In this document: one piece after another, positions 1 through 8,307 of the stretch
How positions within the stretch are numbered: the stretch's first letter is position 1
Layout of the letters: each line of letters begins with the position of its first letter
Virus record (IMG/VR): IMGVR_UViG_3300020185_004102
Location: 1 to 22,655 of that record
Length of the DNA: 22,655 nucleotides
Direction: 5' to 3' (one strand)
Source: a virus
The notes under the pieces: generated by a model
Told to the model about the DNA's origin: nothing
The model's database searches: none
The model's input: only the letters and a program-made list of their open reading frames with translations
Made by a program: the position numbers and the translations under genes

Positions 1-2
1 CA

Positions 3-3000
3 ATCATAAACGGTGTGGCTAATGCATTCAAGGGTATGGTCAAAAATCTTGTTGAAGTTGAGAAAGCCATGGCTGATGTTAATGTGGTTATGGGTTTGAG
101 CGCTCAAAACTTAGAAAAATTTAGTGATGGACTTTTTAAAGTGGCAAAAGAAACTGGTGCGGCATTCAAAGTTGCTGCAGATGCTGCCACAGAATATGCT
201 CGTCAGGGCTTGGGTGTTGAAGAATCTCTAAAAAGAACGAGAGATGCTTTGGTTCTTACTCGTTTGACTGGCATGGATTCTGCCGAAGCGGTAAAATCTT
301 TGACTGCTGCGATGAACACATACGGCACGCAAATCAAAGATACTACGCAATTGGTTAGTAAGTTTGCTGCGGTTGATGTTAAGTTTGCGGTTAGCGCGCA
401 AGATTTTGCGGACGCTATTTCTCGTACTGGTCAATCTGCTCAAAGTGCTGGTGTGAGTATCGATGAACTTGTGGGTATTGTAACTGCCGCTCAGCAAAAA
501 ACTGCTCGTGGTGGTGCGGTTATTGGTAATGCGTTGAAAACAATTTTCACAAAAACAGGAAAAACTGATACGCTCAATCAACTTGAAAATTTAGGAATCG
601 CAGTTCGCGATCTTGAGGGAAATACAATTGGTGCACAACGTATACTGAATGATCTCGCCAATACGTTTGATACTCTTAGCGCTGCGCAAAAAGCTCAAAT
701 TACTCAAACAATGGGTGGACTGTTTCATATCAATATTTTGAAAGCTGTTTTGAGTGATGCCGCGAAACAGAATGGTATCATGGCTGAAGCCACCAGGATA
801 TCTGCTGGCGCTACAGATGAAGCTATACAAAAGAATGAAGAGTTGCGCAAAACAATGTCTGCAGTTGCCACAGAAACAGGACTTGCCATCAAACAAGTTA
901 GTACGCAAATTGGAGAAATTGCACTTGCTCCAGGAATGGAAAAGATTCTCAACTCTGTCAAAAGTCTGGCCGAAGGATTGAGTGGTGTACTTGGTGATGG
1001 CGAGAGTACTGGAAGTAGTTTTGCTACTGGCCTTCTTAAAGGTATTGGTAATGTTATTACTGGGCCAGGATTGGTGGTTCTCGCGGGTGTATTTTTCAAG
1101 TTATTTGGTCAAGCATTAAAGTTTACAAAAGAAAGTTTAACATCTTTGGTCGGCGTAACAACCGAAAAACAAAAACAAAAAGCCATACAAACAAGCTTGG
1201 TTGCATTGTTTGGTCAAAACGCAGCACTCAACAAAGAAATGTTGCGTACAGATATTGGCCGCACCGAAAAAGAAAAAATCATACTCGGTCTACTCAAAGC
1301 TCAAGTTGTTGAGGCTAATGCATTAAACAAATTGACTGCTGGCATGGCTGGCACATTGTATCGAAAGGGATATGGTGCAAATTTAACACCTGTTGGCAAA
1401 AAAGCGAGCGGACATATTCCTAATTATGCAAACCCAGAACGCGCACAAGCTGCGCAGGGTGGATATGCTGCTGGAAATATTCGAAGTATGAACATGCCTG
1501 GCGAAGGTTCAGTTATATATAATAGCGCAGAAAAAGTCAAGAATTTCAAAGGTATGAGTCAACCTGCAATCATGCCTCCTCATTCAAGTAAAGCTGGAAA
1601 AAACTATCAACAAGCATTTGGTAATATACATGGATTCGATCCATATGCTGCGGGAGGATATATACCGAATTATGCTCGTAAAGATACGCTTGATGCATTT
1701 TTAAAAACAAAATCATTTAGAATGTTGGCGGCTTCACCTGGGGGAACGATGCTCCCCCCGGTGAATTTGAATAATACTCAACAAAAAAGAGCTGAAGACT
1801 CATATGCGTTACTAATGTCTTATGCGGATCGAACTAAAGCCAATTTAACACCAAAAGCGCTTGTCGACGCATACAGAGGCGATACCGTACAACAAGATCC
1901 AAAAAAATCTTTGGCAGCAATGCTTGTACCTCCCGAAGGTTACCGGAAACCTTTTGCTAATCATAAAGATCTTACGTGGCCTGTGTATGGTTTAAGGCCA
2001 GACGCTCAAACAGATCCAAGTTTAAGTGGCATGGTGAAAAAAGATTTCAAAAAAACAGGAAGTGAATATGGAAATAAAATAGCTTCCACATTTAAAACCA
2101 AGCAAAAAATCAGTGGTGATACAATCTGGAGTCGCATGGAAAAAACCGCAGGAGCTATGGGCGCGTGGCAAGCTGCTGTTGGATCATTATTTGAAACAGC
2201 CATAGCTACCGCATTAGATTATAAAGCGAAAGGTAGAGGAAACGAGCAGGGAGATTTTGATGTTCGAGCAGGAAAGAACAAAGAAATTCTCTCAAAAGCT
2301 TTTGATGGTTTTCCTGAAAGCATGATTTTAGCTGATTTTAAAAACGATAGCGAAAGCTATGGGAATAAAGAATCTTTCTACAAAAAAGTTATGAAAGAAA
2401 AAAGGTTTGAGAAGATGCAAAATAAAAATAAGCTAATGCCCAAAAGAAAAGCTTACGGCCATATCCCCAACTTCGCCGATCCATTATCTGATGCAATAGG
2501 CCGAGAAAAAGCAGCTGGTGTTCCAGTTTCACAAATTCGCGTGGGCTCACACGGCGCACTCATGGGCAAGGGCAACCCCCTCGGCCTCGGCGTAACCAAT
2601 ACACATGATGAGCCAAATGGTTTGCGTGATGTGTTTGGTGCGAATGGATTTGTGCCGAATTATGCCGCCGGAGATTCTAGAGTTAACATTATTTCTAAGC
2701 TTCTCGACAAATGGAAAAGTGTTTCCCAAACTTCTTTAAGTAATACAAAGCAAGAACTTGTTGAAGACATGAGAATCAATACAACCCGAAGAGGTTATAG
2801 CGCACAAGAAACCGCCGAAGATGCAAAACAATTAGGTTTTTCAAAACAAGAAACAAAGGAAGCTTTATCTCAATTAAACTTTTCAAGACAAGAAACTAAA
2901 CAGGCATTAACTTCAACATATGGAGCTGGAGGTTTTACTGGTTTAAATAAGCGGTTTGAAAAAACAATGGTTGGTCGAACTTTAGGCGGCGCAGGCGGAC

Positions 3001-6000
3001 AAATGGGGGTAATGATGGGATTACCAATGGCAGGCAGTTTCTTGCAGCAAAGTATTGGCGGCGCTGGTGGTGCGCTAGCCGGAGGAGCTTTAACGGGAGC
3101 TGGAACCGGAGCTTCTATGGGTATGATATTCGGGCCTTTGGGTATTGCAATAGGCGCAACAGTCGGCGCTTTTGGGGGACTTATTTCTGCAATTAATGAT
3201 AATGCTGAGTCTCAGAAAAAGGCCGCTCAAGAAAGAAGTCAGCAACTTGGTCAGCTTGGCTCTTCGTTGGCCCCAATTTTCTCTAAGGCAGGCTCTTTTG
3301 AGGTAGAACCTTTGAATGCAAAAGCTAGTATTAGATATGAAAATTTAGAAAAAGAATTAAATAAAATTGATATCAATGCTGGTAAGGTAAGTAAAAAATA
3401 TGCGCAACTCGCTAGAATACAAAAAGGTTTATCTGATTTACCTAGTCACCTTACAGGAGGTATGACTCAAGAGCAAATAAAACAATTTGCTTTCATTGGA
3501 CAAGGTAAGGGGGCTGGATTAACTTTTGATAAGGCTGGAATTATGAATCAAGCCGAAGGAAATCTTCAGGGGTTATTTGATCGATCTGCAATCCTGCAAA
3601 GTTTAAAAGCTTTACCTTCTGATTATAAGTTTCAAGCAGAAACAATTGCTACAAAAAAGGGTGAGAAGGTGGTCTCTAAACAGTTTACAGGGCCTGAGTA
3701 TGCCGCCGAATTAGAAAAATTACCATTATCAGAATTTAAAAAAGTTACTGAAGAAGGGAGGGATAAAACCGATCTTTATAACGATAAATTAGATGAACAA
3801 CAAAAAGGTATCATCCTTCAACTTAATGCTCAACGTGCAATTCTAGCTGCCCAACAAAAAGCCAAAGAAATACAATTCGACATCAAATCATCATACGCAC
3901 AAATAGATAGTTCTCTATCTTTACAAGCCAAGTTGATGGGAAGTTTCGCAACTGAACAACAAAAAGCTCAGATGAATTATACTAAAGCAGTCAATAAAGC
4001 TGCTGAAAAATATGCTACAGGCGCTCAATCTGAAGAAGGTCAGTATAGAGCTAGTATGCTTGAGTTTTCTAAAAATGATGTTATCGCCGGCGCTTTAAAA
4101 ACTAGTCTCGCAAAAAAACAAATATTAAGAGACCAAGGTCCGGGCGGGTTGATGGGGGACAATGTTGCGAATACCGCCAAAAAAATAGATTTAACTAAAG
4201 AACTGCTAAAACTATCAAACGATGAATTGTACGCTGAGTTGAAAAAAGCAAACCTAAATGATAAACAATTACAAGCTCTTGAAGATTTCAAAAACAGTAA
4301 AGGGAAAAATGTAGAAATGCTGTTAAAAGAACTTGGACTATCTACCAAAATAGCAGAAAACGAATTTAAAATAAATGATGCAATTGCTAAAAGAAAAGAT
4401 TTGCTTGCGAGTATGTCTACTGCAATTGGTATGTCTGACAAGCAGCTTGCTCACGATCAAAAAATGAGAGGTTTCTCTTCTCAGCTTGCCGCAGCGCAGA
4501 GACTAACTGATGTTGGTCCTGGCTATCAAACACGCGCCGAGCAAGAAGATTTTCAAATGAGAGAAAAAAGAATTACTCTTGGGGAAACAGCTACAACTTT
4601 AAGAGAAAATGCTACATCTGCGGTCAACAAAAAAATAAAAGAGCGTACCGATCTAGAGCTGCAACAACAGATAGCTCAAGAAAGAGTCTCAGCTATTAAA
4701 GGGGGTGCCCAACCAACTACTGCACAAGAGCAACAAGAATTAGAGGCGCTTCTTGTTAAGCAACAACAAACCCTTGCTTTCATAGATCATGAAATAAAAA
4801 ACATTAATGAATCAACAGAAGAAGAAATATCAAATGCCAAAAAACTATTAGCAGAAGAAGAAAAAAGATTAGCCGCAAAACGAGCACATGAAACTGGTCC
4901 AGGTGCCTTCAAAAATGGCTTGAAAGATGGTATGAAACAATTGCGCGAAGATACTTTATTGATTGATTATCAATTGAGTAGGGATATTCCCCAAAACTTT
5001 GCGAATGGATTAGCTGGCGCAATGACCGAAGCTCTTTCTGGCGCAAAAGATTTGGATGATGCTTTGCGTGATGCAGGTATTGCATTTTTAAAAACTATCC
5101 AACAAGCAATGATGCAAAAAGCCGCGAACAATCTTGTGGGTATGCTTCCATTCTCTCGCGGTGGAAATGTAAGGAAATATTCTCAAGGAGGCGGTGTGCC
5201 TGCTATGGTGAGTGACGGCGAATATGTGATGGGTGGTGGTGCAGTAAATAAATATGGCGGCGCATTTATGCATGGATTGAATGCTGGCGGAAATGTTCCT
5301 GCGTTTAGCAATGGCGGCAAGCTTGAAGGTTTTCAATACAAATCTGGCCGCGCATATCAAAGCAAAAAAATGAGCGGCGCTTTTTATGGTAGAGCAGATA
5401 ATGTGGGATTGCGAGAAGATGCATCATCATTAGCGGGGGCGCTCGCAGACAAGCGCGCAAAAGAAGAAGAAGCAATAGCAAAAGCAAAAGAAGAAGCCGC
5501 GAAATACAATGCGCGAGTACAACAAATAGTGAGTACCGTAGCAAGTATAGCAATGGCTGGAGTAACTGCAGGAATGCAAGGTTCTGGCAAATTAACCGGA
5601 ACAGCAAAAGCTGCAGGTTATGGTTCGAAAACTCCATTTGGGGTTAAAATGGCAACCGATGCCAGTGGTCAGGCCGTAAGCTTATTGCCAAATGTAGATA
5701 CTAGCGGATTCAATAATGTAACTAATACAAGAAGTTGGAACCCAATGTCTTGGGGATCTCCTTCTACTGTAAACCCAGGATTGGGTCCGTTTTTCTGGAA
5801 TAAACCAAAAAATGAGTATTATGGAGGACCTATTCGTCAATATGCTAGTGGTGGACACATATCTGGTAAATCTGGAATCGACCAAATTCCTGCAATGCTC
5901 AGCGAGGGAGAGTATGTTATTCGTGCAAGCAGCGCTCGTCAAATTGGCAAGCCCATGCTTGATCGTATCAATGCAGGAAAATTTAATGATGGTGGAGCAG

Positions 6001-6248
6001 TTGATAAAATAGCAGGGTCCGAAGAAACTTCTGGAACAAGCGGTAACACAAACAACATAAATATTTCTGTTAATATAGAATCTGGTTCAGTAAAAGACGA
6101 AAAGAAATCGTCCGAAAATTCATCTGTTGAAGCAAGTGTTGGAAGCAAAGAAAAAGAAAGTGGCTCGGCTATTGCAGACAAAATAAAACAACAAGTTCTT
6201 TCTGTAATAGTTGAAGAACAACGTCCTGGAGGATTGTTGAGTGATTGA
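3..6248 (+). CDS. Phage tail tape measure protein, TP901-type core, 5' end outside window
   Basis: This protein sets tail length and occupies the tail tube lumen. The frame is open to the left edge (in-frame codons from base 3), so the GTG at 15 is probably not the real start. Residues below count from that GTG. Residues about 20-290 match the TP901 tape measure core (for example EYARQGLGVEESLKRT and the following SLTAAMNTYG region). Hydrophobic segments lie near 339-370 and 991-1062, and Gln/Lys/Glu-rich helical stretches fill about 1230-1650. Four GxIPN[YF]A-type motifs lie between 466 and 884. The C-terminus has two copies of the GEYV-type motif found near the end of many tape measures, then ends in a lambda-type EQRPGGLLSD tail. 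At least 2081 residues would correspond to a tail of roughly 300 nm if all helical at 0.15 nm per residue; this is an upper limit because globular cassettes are present. It ends in TGA, next to the following gene. Confidence 0.95.
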   Translation: MINGVANAFKGMVKNLVEVEKAMADVNVVMGLSAQNLEKFSDGLFKVAKETGAAFKVAADAATEYARQGLGVEESLKRTRDALVLTRLTGMDSAEAVKSLTAAMNTYGTQIKDTTQLVSKFAAVDVKFAVSAQDFADAISRTGQSAQSAGVSIDELVGIVTAAQQKTARGGAVIGNALKTIFTKTGKTDTLNQLENLGIAVRDLEGNTIGAQRILNDLANTFDTLSAAQKAQITQTMGGLFHINILKAVLSDAAKQNGIMAEATRISAGATDEAIQKNEELRKTMSAVATETGLAIKQVSTQIGEIALAPGMEKILNSVKSLAEGLSGVLGDGESTGSSFATGLLKGIGNVITGPGLVVLAGVFFKLFGQALKFTKESLTSLVGVTTEKQKQKAIQTSLVALFGQNAALNKEMLRTDIGRTEKEKIILGLLKAQVVEANALNKLTAGMAGTLYRKGYGANLTPVGKKASGHIPNYANPERAQAAQGGYAAGNIRSMNMPGEGSVIYNSAEKVKNFKGMSQPAIMPPHSSKAGKNYQQAFGNIHGFDPYAAGGYIPNYARKDTLDAFLKTKSFRMLAASPGGTMLPPVNLNNTQQKRAEDSYALLMSYADRTKANLTPKALVDAYRGDTVQQDPKKSLAAMLVPPEGYRKPFANHKDLTWPVYGLRPDAQTDPSLSGMVKKDFKKTGSEYGNKIASTFKTKQKISGDTIWSRMEKTAGAMGAWQAAVGSLFETAIATALDYKAKGRGNEQGDFDVRAGKNKEILSKAFDGFPESMILADFKNDSESYGNKESFYKKVMKEKRFEKMQNKNKLMPKRKAYGHIPNFADPLSDAIGREKAAGVPVSQIRVGSHGALMGKGNPLGLGVTNTHDEPNGLRDVFGANGFVPNYAAGDSRVNIISKLLDKWKSVSQTSLSNTKQELVEDMRINTTRRGYSAQETAEDAKQLGFSKQETKEALSQLNFSRQETKQALTSTYGAGGFTGLNKRFEKTMVGRTLGGAGGQMGVMMGLPMAGSFLQQSIGGAGGALAGGALTGAGTGASMGMIFGPLGIAIGATVGAFGGLISAINDNAESQKKAAQERSQQLGQLGSSLAPIFSKAGSFEVEPLNAKASIRYENLEKELNKIDINAGKVSKKYAQLARIQKGLSDLPSHLTGGMTQEQIKQFAFIGQGKGAGLTFDKAGIMNQAEGNLQGLFDRSAILQSLKALPSDYKFQAETIATKKGEKVVSKQFTGPEYAAELEKLPLSEFKKVTEEGRDKTDLYNDKLDEQQKGIILQLNAQRAILAAQQKAKEIQFDIKSSYAQIDSSLSLQAKLMGSFATEQQKAQMNYTKAVNKAAEKYATGAQSEEGQYRASMLEFSKNDVIAGALKTSLAKKQILRDQGPGGLMGDNVANTAKKIDLTKELLKLSNDELYAELKKANLNDKQLQALEDFKNSKGKNVEMLLKELGLSTKIAENEFKINDAIAKRKDLLASMSTAIGMSDKQLAHDQKMRGFSSQLAAAQRLTDVGPGYQTRAEQEDFQMREKRITLGETATTLRENATSAVNKKIKERTDLELQQQIAQERVSAIKGGAQPTTAQEQQELEALLVKQQQTLAFIDHEIKNINESTEEEISNAKKLLAEEEKRLAAKRAHETGPGAFKNGLKDGMKQLREDTLLIDYQLSRDIPQNFANGLAGAMTEALSGAKDLDDALRDAGIAFLKTIQQAMMQKAANNLVGMLPFSRGGNVRKYSQGGGVPAMVSDGEYVMGGGAVNKYGGAFMHGLNAGGNVPAFSNGGKLEGFQYKSGRAYQSKKMSGAFYGRADNVGLREDASSLAGALADKRAKEEEAIAKAKEEAAKYNARVQQIVSTVASIAMAGVTAGMQGSGKLTGTAKAAGYGSKTPFGVKMATDASGQAVSLLPNVDTSGFNNVTNTRSWNPMSWGSPSTVNPGLGPFFWNKPKNEYYGGPIRQYASGGHISGKSGIDQIPAMLSEGEYVIRASSARQIGKPMLDRINAGKFNDGGAVDKIAGSEETSGTSGNTNNINISVNIESGSVKDEKKSSENSSVEASVGSKEKESGSAIADKIKQQVLSVIVEEQRPGGLLSD
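1733..1765 (+). other. GC-rich inverted repeat (potential hairpin) in the tape measure gene
   Basis: The arms 1733-1745 and 1753-1765 are complementary at 12 of 13 positions around a 7-nt loop, with G and C runs unusual in this AT-rich gene. It lies just after the second GxIPN[YF]A motif. No T-run follows, and it is inside an open frame, so it is not a standard terminator. Confidence 0.6.
2151..2420 (+). other. Possible PD-(D/E)XK nuclease-like domain inside the tape measure
   Basis: Residues about 713-802 (counting from the GTG at 15) are unlike the rest of the protein. They hold a helix with Glu727 (VGSLFETAIATALDY), a strand GDFDV with Asp747 and Asp749, and about 25 residues later a strand ILADFK with Asp774 and Lys776. 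This order (helix Glu, Asp, then D-x-K) is what the PD-(D/E)XK fold shows. It lies between the second and third GxIPN[YF]A motifs. The assignment rests on motif spacing only; it could be a non-catalytic globular insertion. Confidence 0.35.
2793..2918 (+). repeat. Three tandem 14-residue repeats (xFSxQETxxAxxxL)
   Basis: Three exactly adjacent 42-nt units encode GYSAQETAEDAKQL, GFSKQETKEALSQL and NFSRQETKQALTST. The shared core is [YF]-S-x-Q-E-T. The DNA differs between units, so they are not very recent copies. Each unit could form a short helix of a helical repeat, just before the glycine-rich hydrophobic segment. Confidence 0.85.
5196..5997 (+). repeat. Duplicated GEYV motif at the tape measure C-terminus
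   Basis: Two related units occur: VPAMVSDGEYVM through HGLNAGG at 5196-5291, and IPAMLSEGEYVI through RINAGKFNDGG at 5886-5997. Each is preceded by a Gly-rich RKYSQGGG or RQYASGGH stretch. This [IV]PAM[LV]S[DE]GEYV pattern is typical of siphophage tape measure C-termini. The segment between them holds a charged Lys/Glu helix and a Gly/Asn/Pro-rich linker. Confidence 0.8.
6228..6233 (+). promoter_or_regulatory. Shine-Dalgarno GGAGGA before the first tube-like gene
   Basis: GGAGGA lies inside the end of the tape measure gene. It is 11 nt from a TTG at 6245 and 17 nt from an ATG at 6251, both in frame for the next gene. The spacing favours TTG; codon preference favours ATG. The choice changes the protein by two residues. 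Confidence 0.55.
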
Positions 6249-6250
6249 TC

Positions 6251-7384
6251 ATGAGCTATTCAAATTACGAACAAACAGTAATAGTCAATGGTCATCGGTT
6301 GCTTGGTGTTCAAAGTGTTGATGGTAGTTATGGAATAAGCGAAAAACCAATTCGCGTGGCGGGTGTTGGTTTTATTGATGCAATGTCGGATGCACCGCTA
6401 CAAGGAAATTTTAGTATCAATAGAAAAATGGTTGGGGAGGATCCGTTGTTAGAGAAAAATTCGCTCGGTAAATATCTTTTTGACGAACAGGAAATAGATG
6501 GTCTTGTGCTCTACGATAATGATACAAAAGGATTTGGTTTTACAAAAGGTCGCGTGTCAAGGTACAGTGTGAATTGTAGCGTTGGAAATGTTCCTGATAT
6601 ACAAACAGATATAACTGTTTATGGTAGTTTGGGTAAAAATGTATTGAAAAATAATTCTTATACTCAAAATTTAAATTCATCATATTATCCAACAAATTTA
6701 AGTCAAGTATATATTGGAGAAAGAGGTTCATCTTCAAATGTTGTTGATTCATGGAATGCAGGAACGTTAATAACTACAGATGAAAAATATTCGAATATTC
6801 CTGATATCACGCGAGAAAGAAGATGGACTAGTACTGTGTCTGGAATTACGTATCGTTGGCTTGAGCTTGGTAAGGATTCATTTACTTTGGTTCCGTATGG
6901 CGCGGTAATTGAACACGCAAATCAATCAATACAATATCCTGATCAATCAAGTATAAAATTTAATGTAAGTGATTTTAGTATAGATGCAGTTGTTGATTTT
7001 AGTTATAGTAGGTCAATAAATGTTGTGCCATTGTATGCATTGCAAAAAGATGGTGTTAAGACTTGGAATAGTGGTCAACCTATAACAAGCCCGAATTATG
7101 ATCCTGTGCAAATTGACACACAGTATCCAATTGAAACAGATATATCTGTGACCATGATTGCAAATACTTATGAGATTCGCGAAATAAAAGATCGATTGCA
7201 AAATGCACCAAGAAGTGAAATATCAATTGATATATGCGATGCAAATGATCACGCAAATATAATCAATAGTTTTGTGGGCAAAAATGTAAGATTGATTAGT
7301 GAAAGTATAAATAGCACAACAGAAGAAGAAATGAATATAAGTCTGTCGTACAAAAGTTACGAATCTTATCACAACGAGGTTTAA
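6251..7384 (+). CDS. Putative tail-tube-like / distal tail protein (paralogue 1)
   Basis: This is a protein of 377 residues (379 from TTG 6245), beta-strand rich, with no signal peptide or membrane segment. The N-terminal half carries an APLQGNFSI strand and an NCSVGNVPDIQTDITVYGSL strand pair that match LQGQLNISF and the IYGTI region of the next gene, so the two are probably paralogues. Residues about 145-215 are a linker or inserted segment rich in Ser, Asn and Tyr. The C-terminal half (FSIDAVVDFSYSRSINVVPL to the end) looks like a second beta domain. Position between tape measure and gpM/gpL-like genes, where lambda has none, suggests rings at the distal tube end. I recognise no specific family by sequence; the tube-like assignment is inferred from strand pattern and context. 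Confidence 0.55.
   Translation: MSYSNYEQTVIVNGHRLLGVQSVDGSYGISEKPIRVAGVGFIDAMSDAPLQGNFSINRKMVGEDPLLEKNSLGKYLFDEQEIDGLVLYDNDTKGFGFTKGRVSRYSVNCSVGNVPDIQTDITVYGSLGKNVLKNNSYTQNLNSSYYPTNLSQVYIGERGSSSNVVDSWNAGTLITTDEKYSNIPDITRERRWTSTVSGITYRWLELGKDSFTLVPYGAVIEHANQSIQYPDQSSIKFNVSDFSIDAVVDFSYSRSINVVPLYALQKDGVKTWNSGQPITSPNYDPVQIDTQYPIETDISVTMIANTYEIREIKDRLQNAPRSEISIDICDANDHANIINSFVGKNVRLISESINSTTEEEMNISLSYKSYESYHNEV
7376..7379 (+). promoter_or_regulatory. Shine-Dalgarno GAGG before the second tube-like gene
   Basis: GAGG lies 7 nt upstream of the ATG at 7387, overlapping the last codons of the preceding gene. It supports that start. Confidence 0.6.
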
Positions 7385-7386
7385 TT

Positions 7387-8307
7387 ATGGCGCGACCGTT
7401 TCTTAGATTTGAAGATGGCAAGATAACCTTGAATAACAAGGATCTTATGGTAAACTCTGCCAGCCTTTCGATTTCTCCATCTTTGCAGGTTGAGCGAGTT
7501 TATGGTGATTATGATGCGCAAATCGCGGGCGCTCGAACTGAGTTTGTTAATTTTGCTCCAACTCAAAATCTACAAGGACAATTGAATATATCATTTTACA
7601 TGTCTGCAGATACAGTTTCTCCTAATAGTGTCAATAGGTTGTTTGAATTATTAGAGGTTGCGGATCCAGGAAATGCAAAAAGCTCAATTAGTGAAGCTCC
7701 AATAAATGGAAATGTTGTGGGTAGATATAGTTTTGATAATATGTTTTTAACTAGTTTCAATCTCAAGCTTGAGCCGTTTCGCTTGATTGTTGCTAATGCA
7801 TCATACAATATATACGGTACAATAAATCGAACAGTTGATAAATATTTTACTCAATCAGATGTTGATTTCGCGCATGCACTAAAATCTTTTGGGGAAGTAA
7901 AAATAAGCAACCAAGCAACTGACGAAGAATTTGAAGTGAAAAGCTTGAGTTACAGCATCAATGTAGAACGTAAGATATCAAACAAAATAAGAGAAAATGA
8001 AAATACCGCGATTAATACATATGCTGGTGGAGCACTTCCGCATCGAGTTAGCGTGGAATCAATAACCTCTGAGGTTAATATAGAAGGTAATGAAATGGCT
8101 GAAAATTTAAATCCTTATGGCGACCAACAAACATCTTCTTCTCCATTTGGAATTGATGATTCTCTGGTGGATATATTTTTATATAGTCTTGGTGGCGAAA
8201 GAATTTCCAGATTGCATTGCGCAGGAAAAATACAGAATCAATCGATGAATATCGCAGAAGGTTCTCATGCAACAAGCTCGATCACAATAAAACAAATAAT
8301 CAAATAA
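7387..8307 (+). CDS. Putative tail-tube-like / distal tail protein (paralogue 2)
   Basis: This 306-residue, beta-rich protein starts 2 nt after the previous stop. Residues 1-145 resemble the N-terminal half of its upstream neighbour: a V/L-N strand near the start, an LQGQLNISF strand, and an ANASYNIYGTI strand. Residues about 170-306 form a second domain beginning EVKSLSYSINVERKI, with the FSYSRSINV-like strand also seen in the neighbour. This two-domain plan is compatible with tail-tube or distal-tail rings, but the family is not recognisable by eye. Its TAA overlaps the next ATG (TAATG), so translation of the two is probably coupled. Confidence 0.55.
   Translation: MARPFLRFEDGKITLNNKDLMVNSASLSISPSLQVERVYGDYDAQIAGARTEFVNFAPTQNLQGQLNISFYMSADTVSPNSVNRLFELLEVADPGNAKSSISEAPINGNVVGRYSFDNMFLTSFNLKLEPFRLIVANASYNIYGTINRTVDKYFTQSDVDFAHALKSFGEVKISNQATDEEFEVKSLSYSINVERKISNKIRENENTAINTYAGGALPHRVSVESITSEVNIEGNEMAENLNPYGDQQTSSSPFGIDDSLVDIFLYSLGGERISRLHCAGKIQNQSMNIAEGSHATSSITIKQIIK

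Larger units (their letters stand above)
1410..2666 (+). repeat. Four GxIPN[YF]A cassette-boundary motifs in the tape measure
   Basis: The seven-residue motif occurs four times: GHIPNYA (1410-1430), GYIPNYA (1656-1676), GHIPNFA (2457-2477) and GFVPNYA (2646-2666). The DNA copies differ at synonymous positions, so this is protein-level recurrence rather than a recent DNA duplication. The stretches between them look unrelated: a peptide with QPAIMPPHSS and HGFDPYA, a 260-residue globular segment, and a segment with IRVGSHGALMGKGNPLGLGV. I recall similar motifs from marine phage tape measures. The function is unknown; they may be processing sites, linkers or recombination boundaries. Confidence 0.8.

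Noticed and set aside
15-17. GTG as the start of the tape measure gene
   Set aside because: The frame stays open to the left edge and the first residues already belong to a helical tape measure region, so the real start most likely lies outside the window.
5380-5560. Lys/Glu-rich segment near the tape measure C-terminus as a separate gene or repeat array
   Set aside because: It is a normal charged helix in frame with the tape measure, between the two GEYV motifs.
8217-8306. Upstream extension of the gpM-like gene by 30 residues
   Set aside because: It would overlap the previous gene by 91 nt, is basic and unlike the rest, and ATG 8307 in a TAATG overlap fits the junction style used again at 12848.
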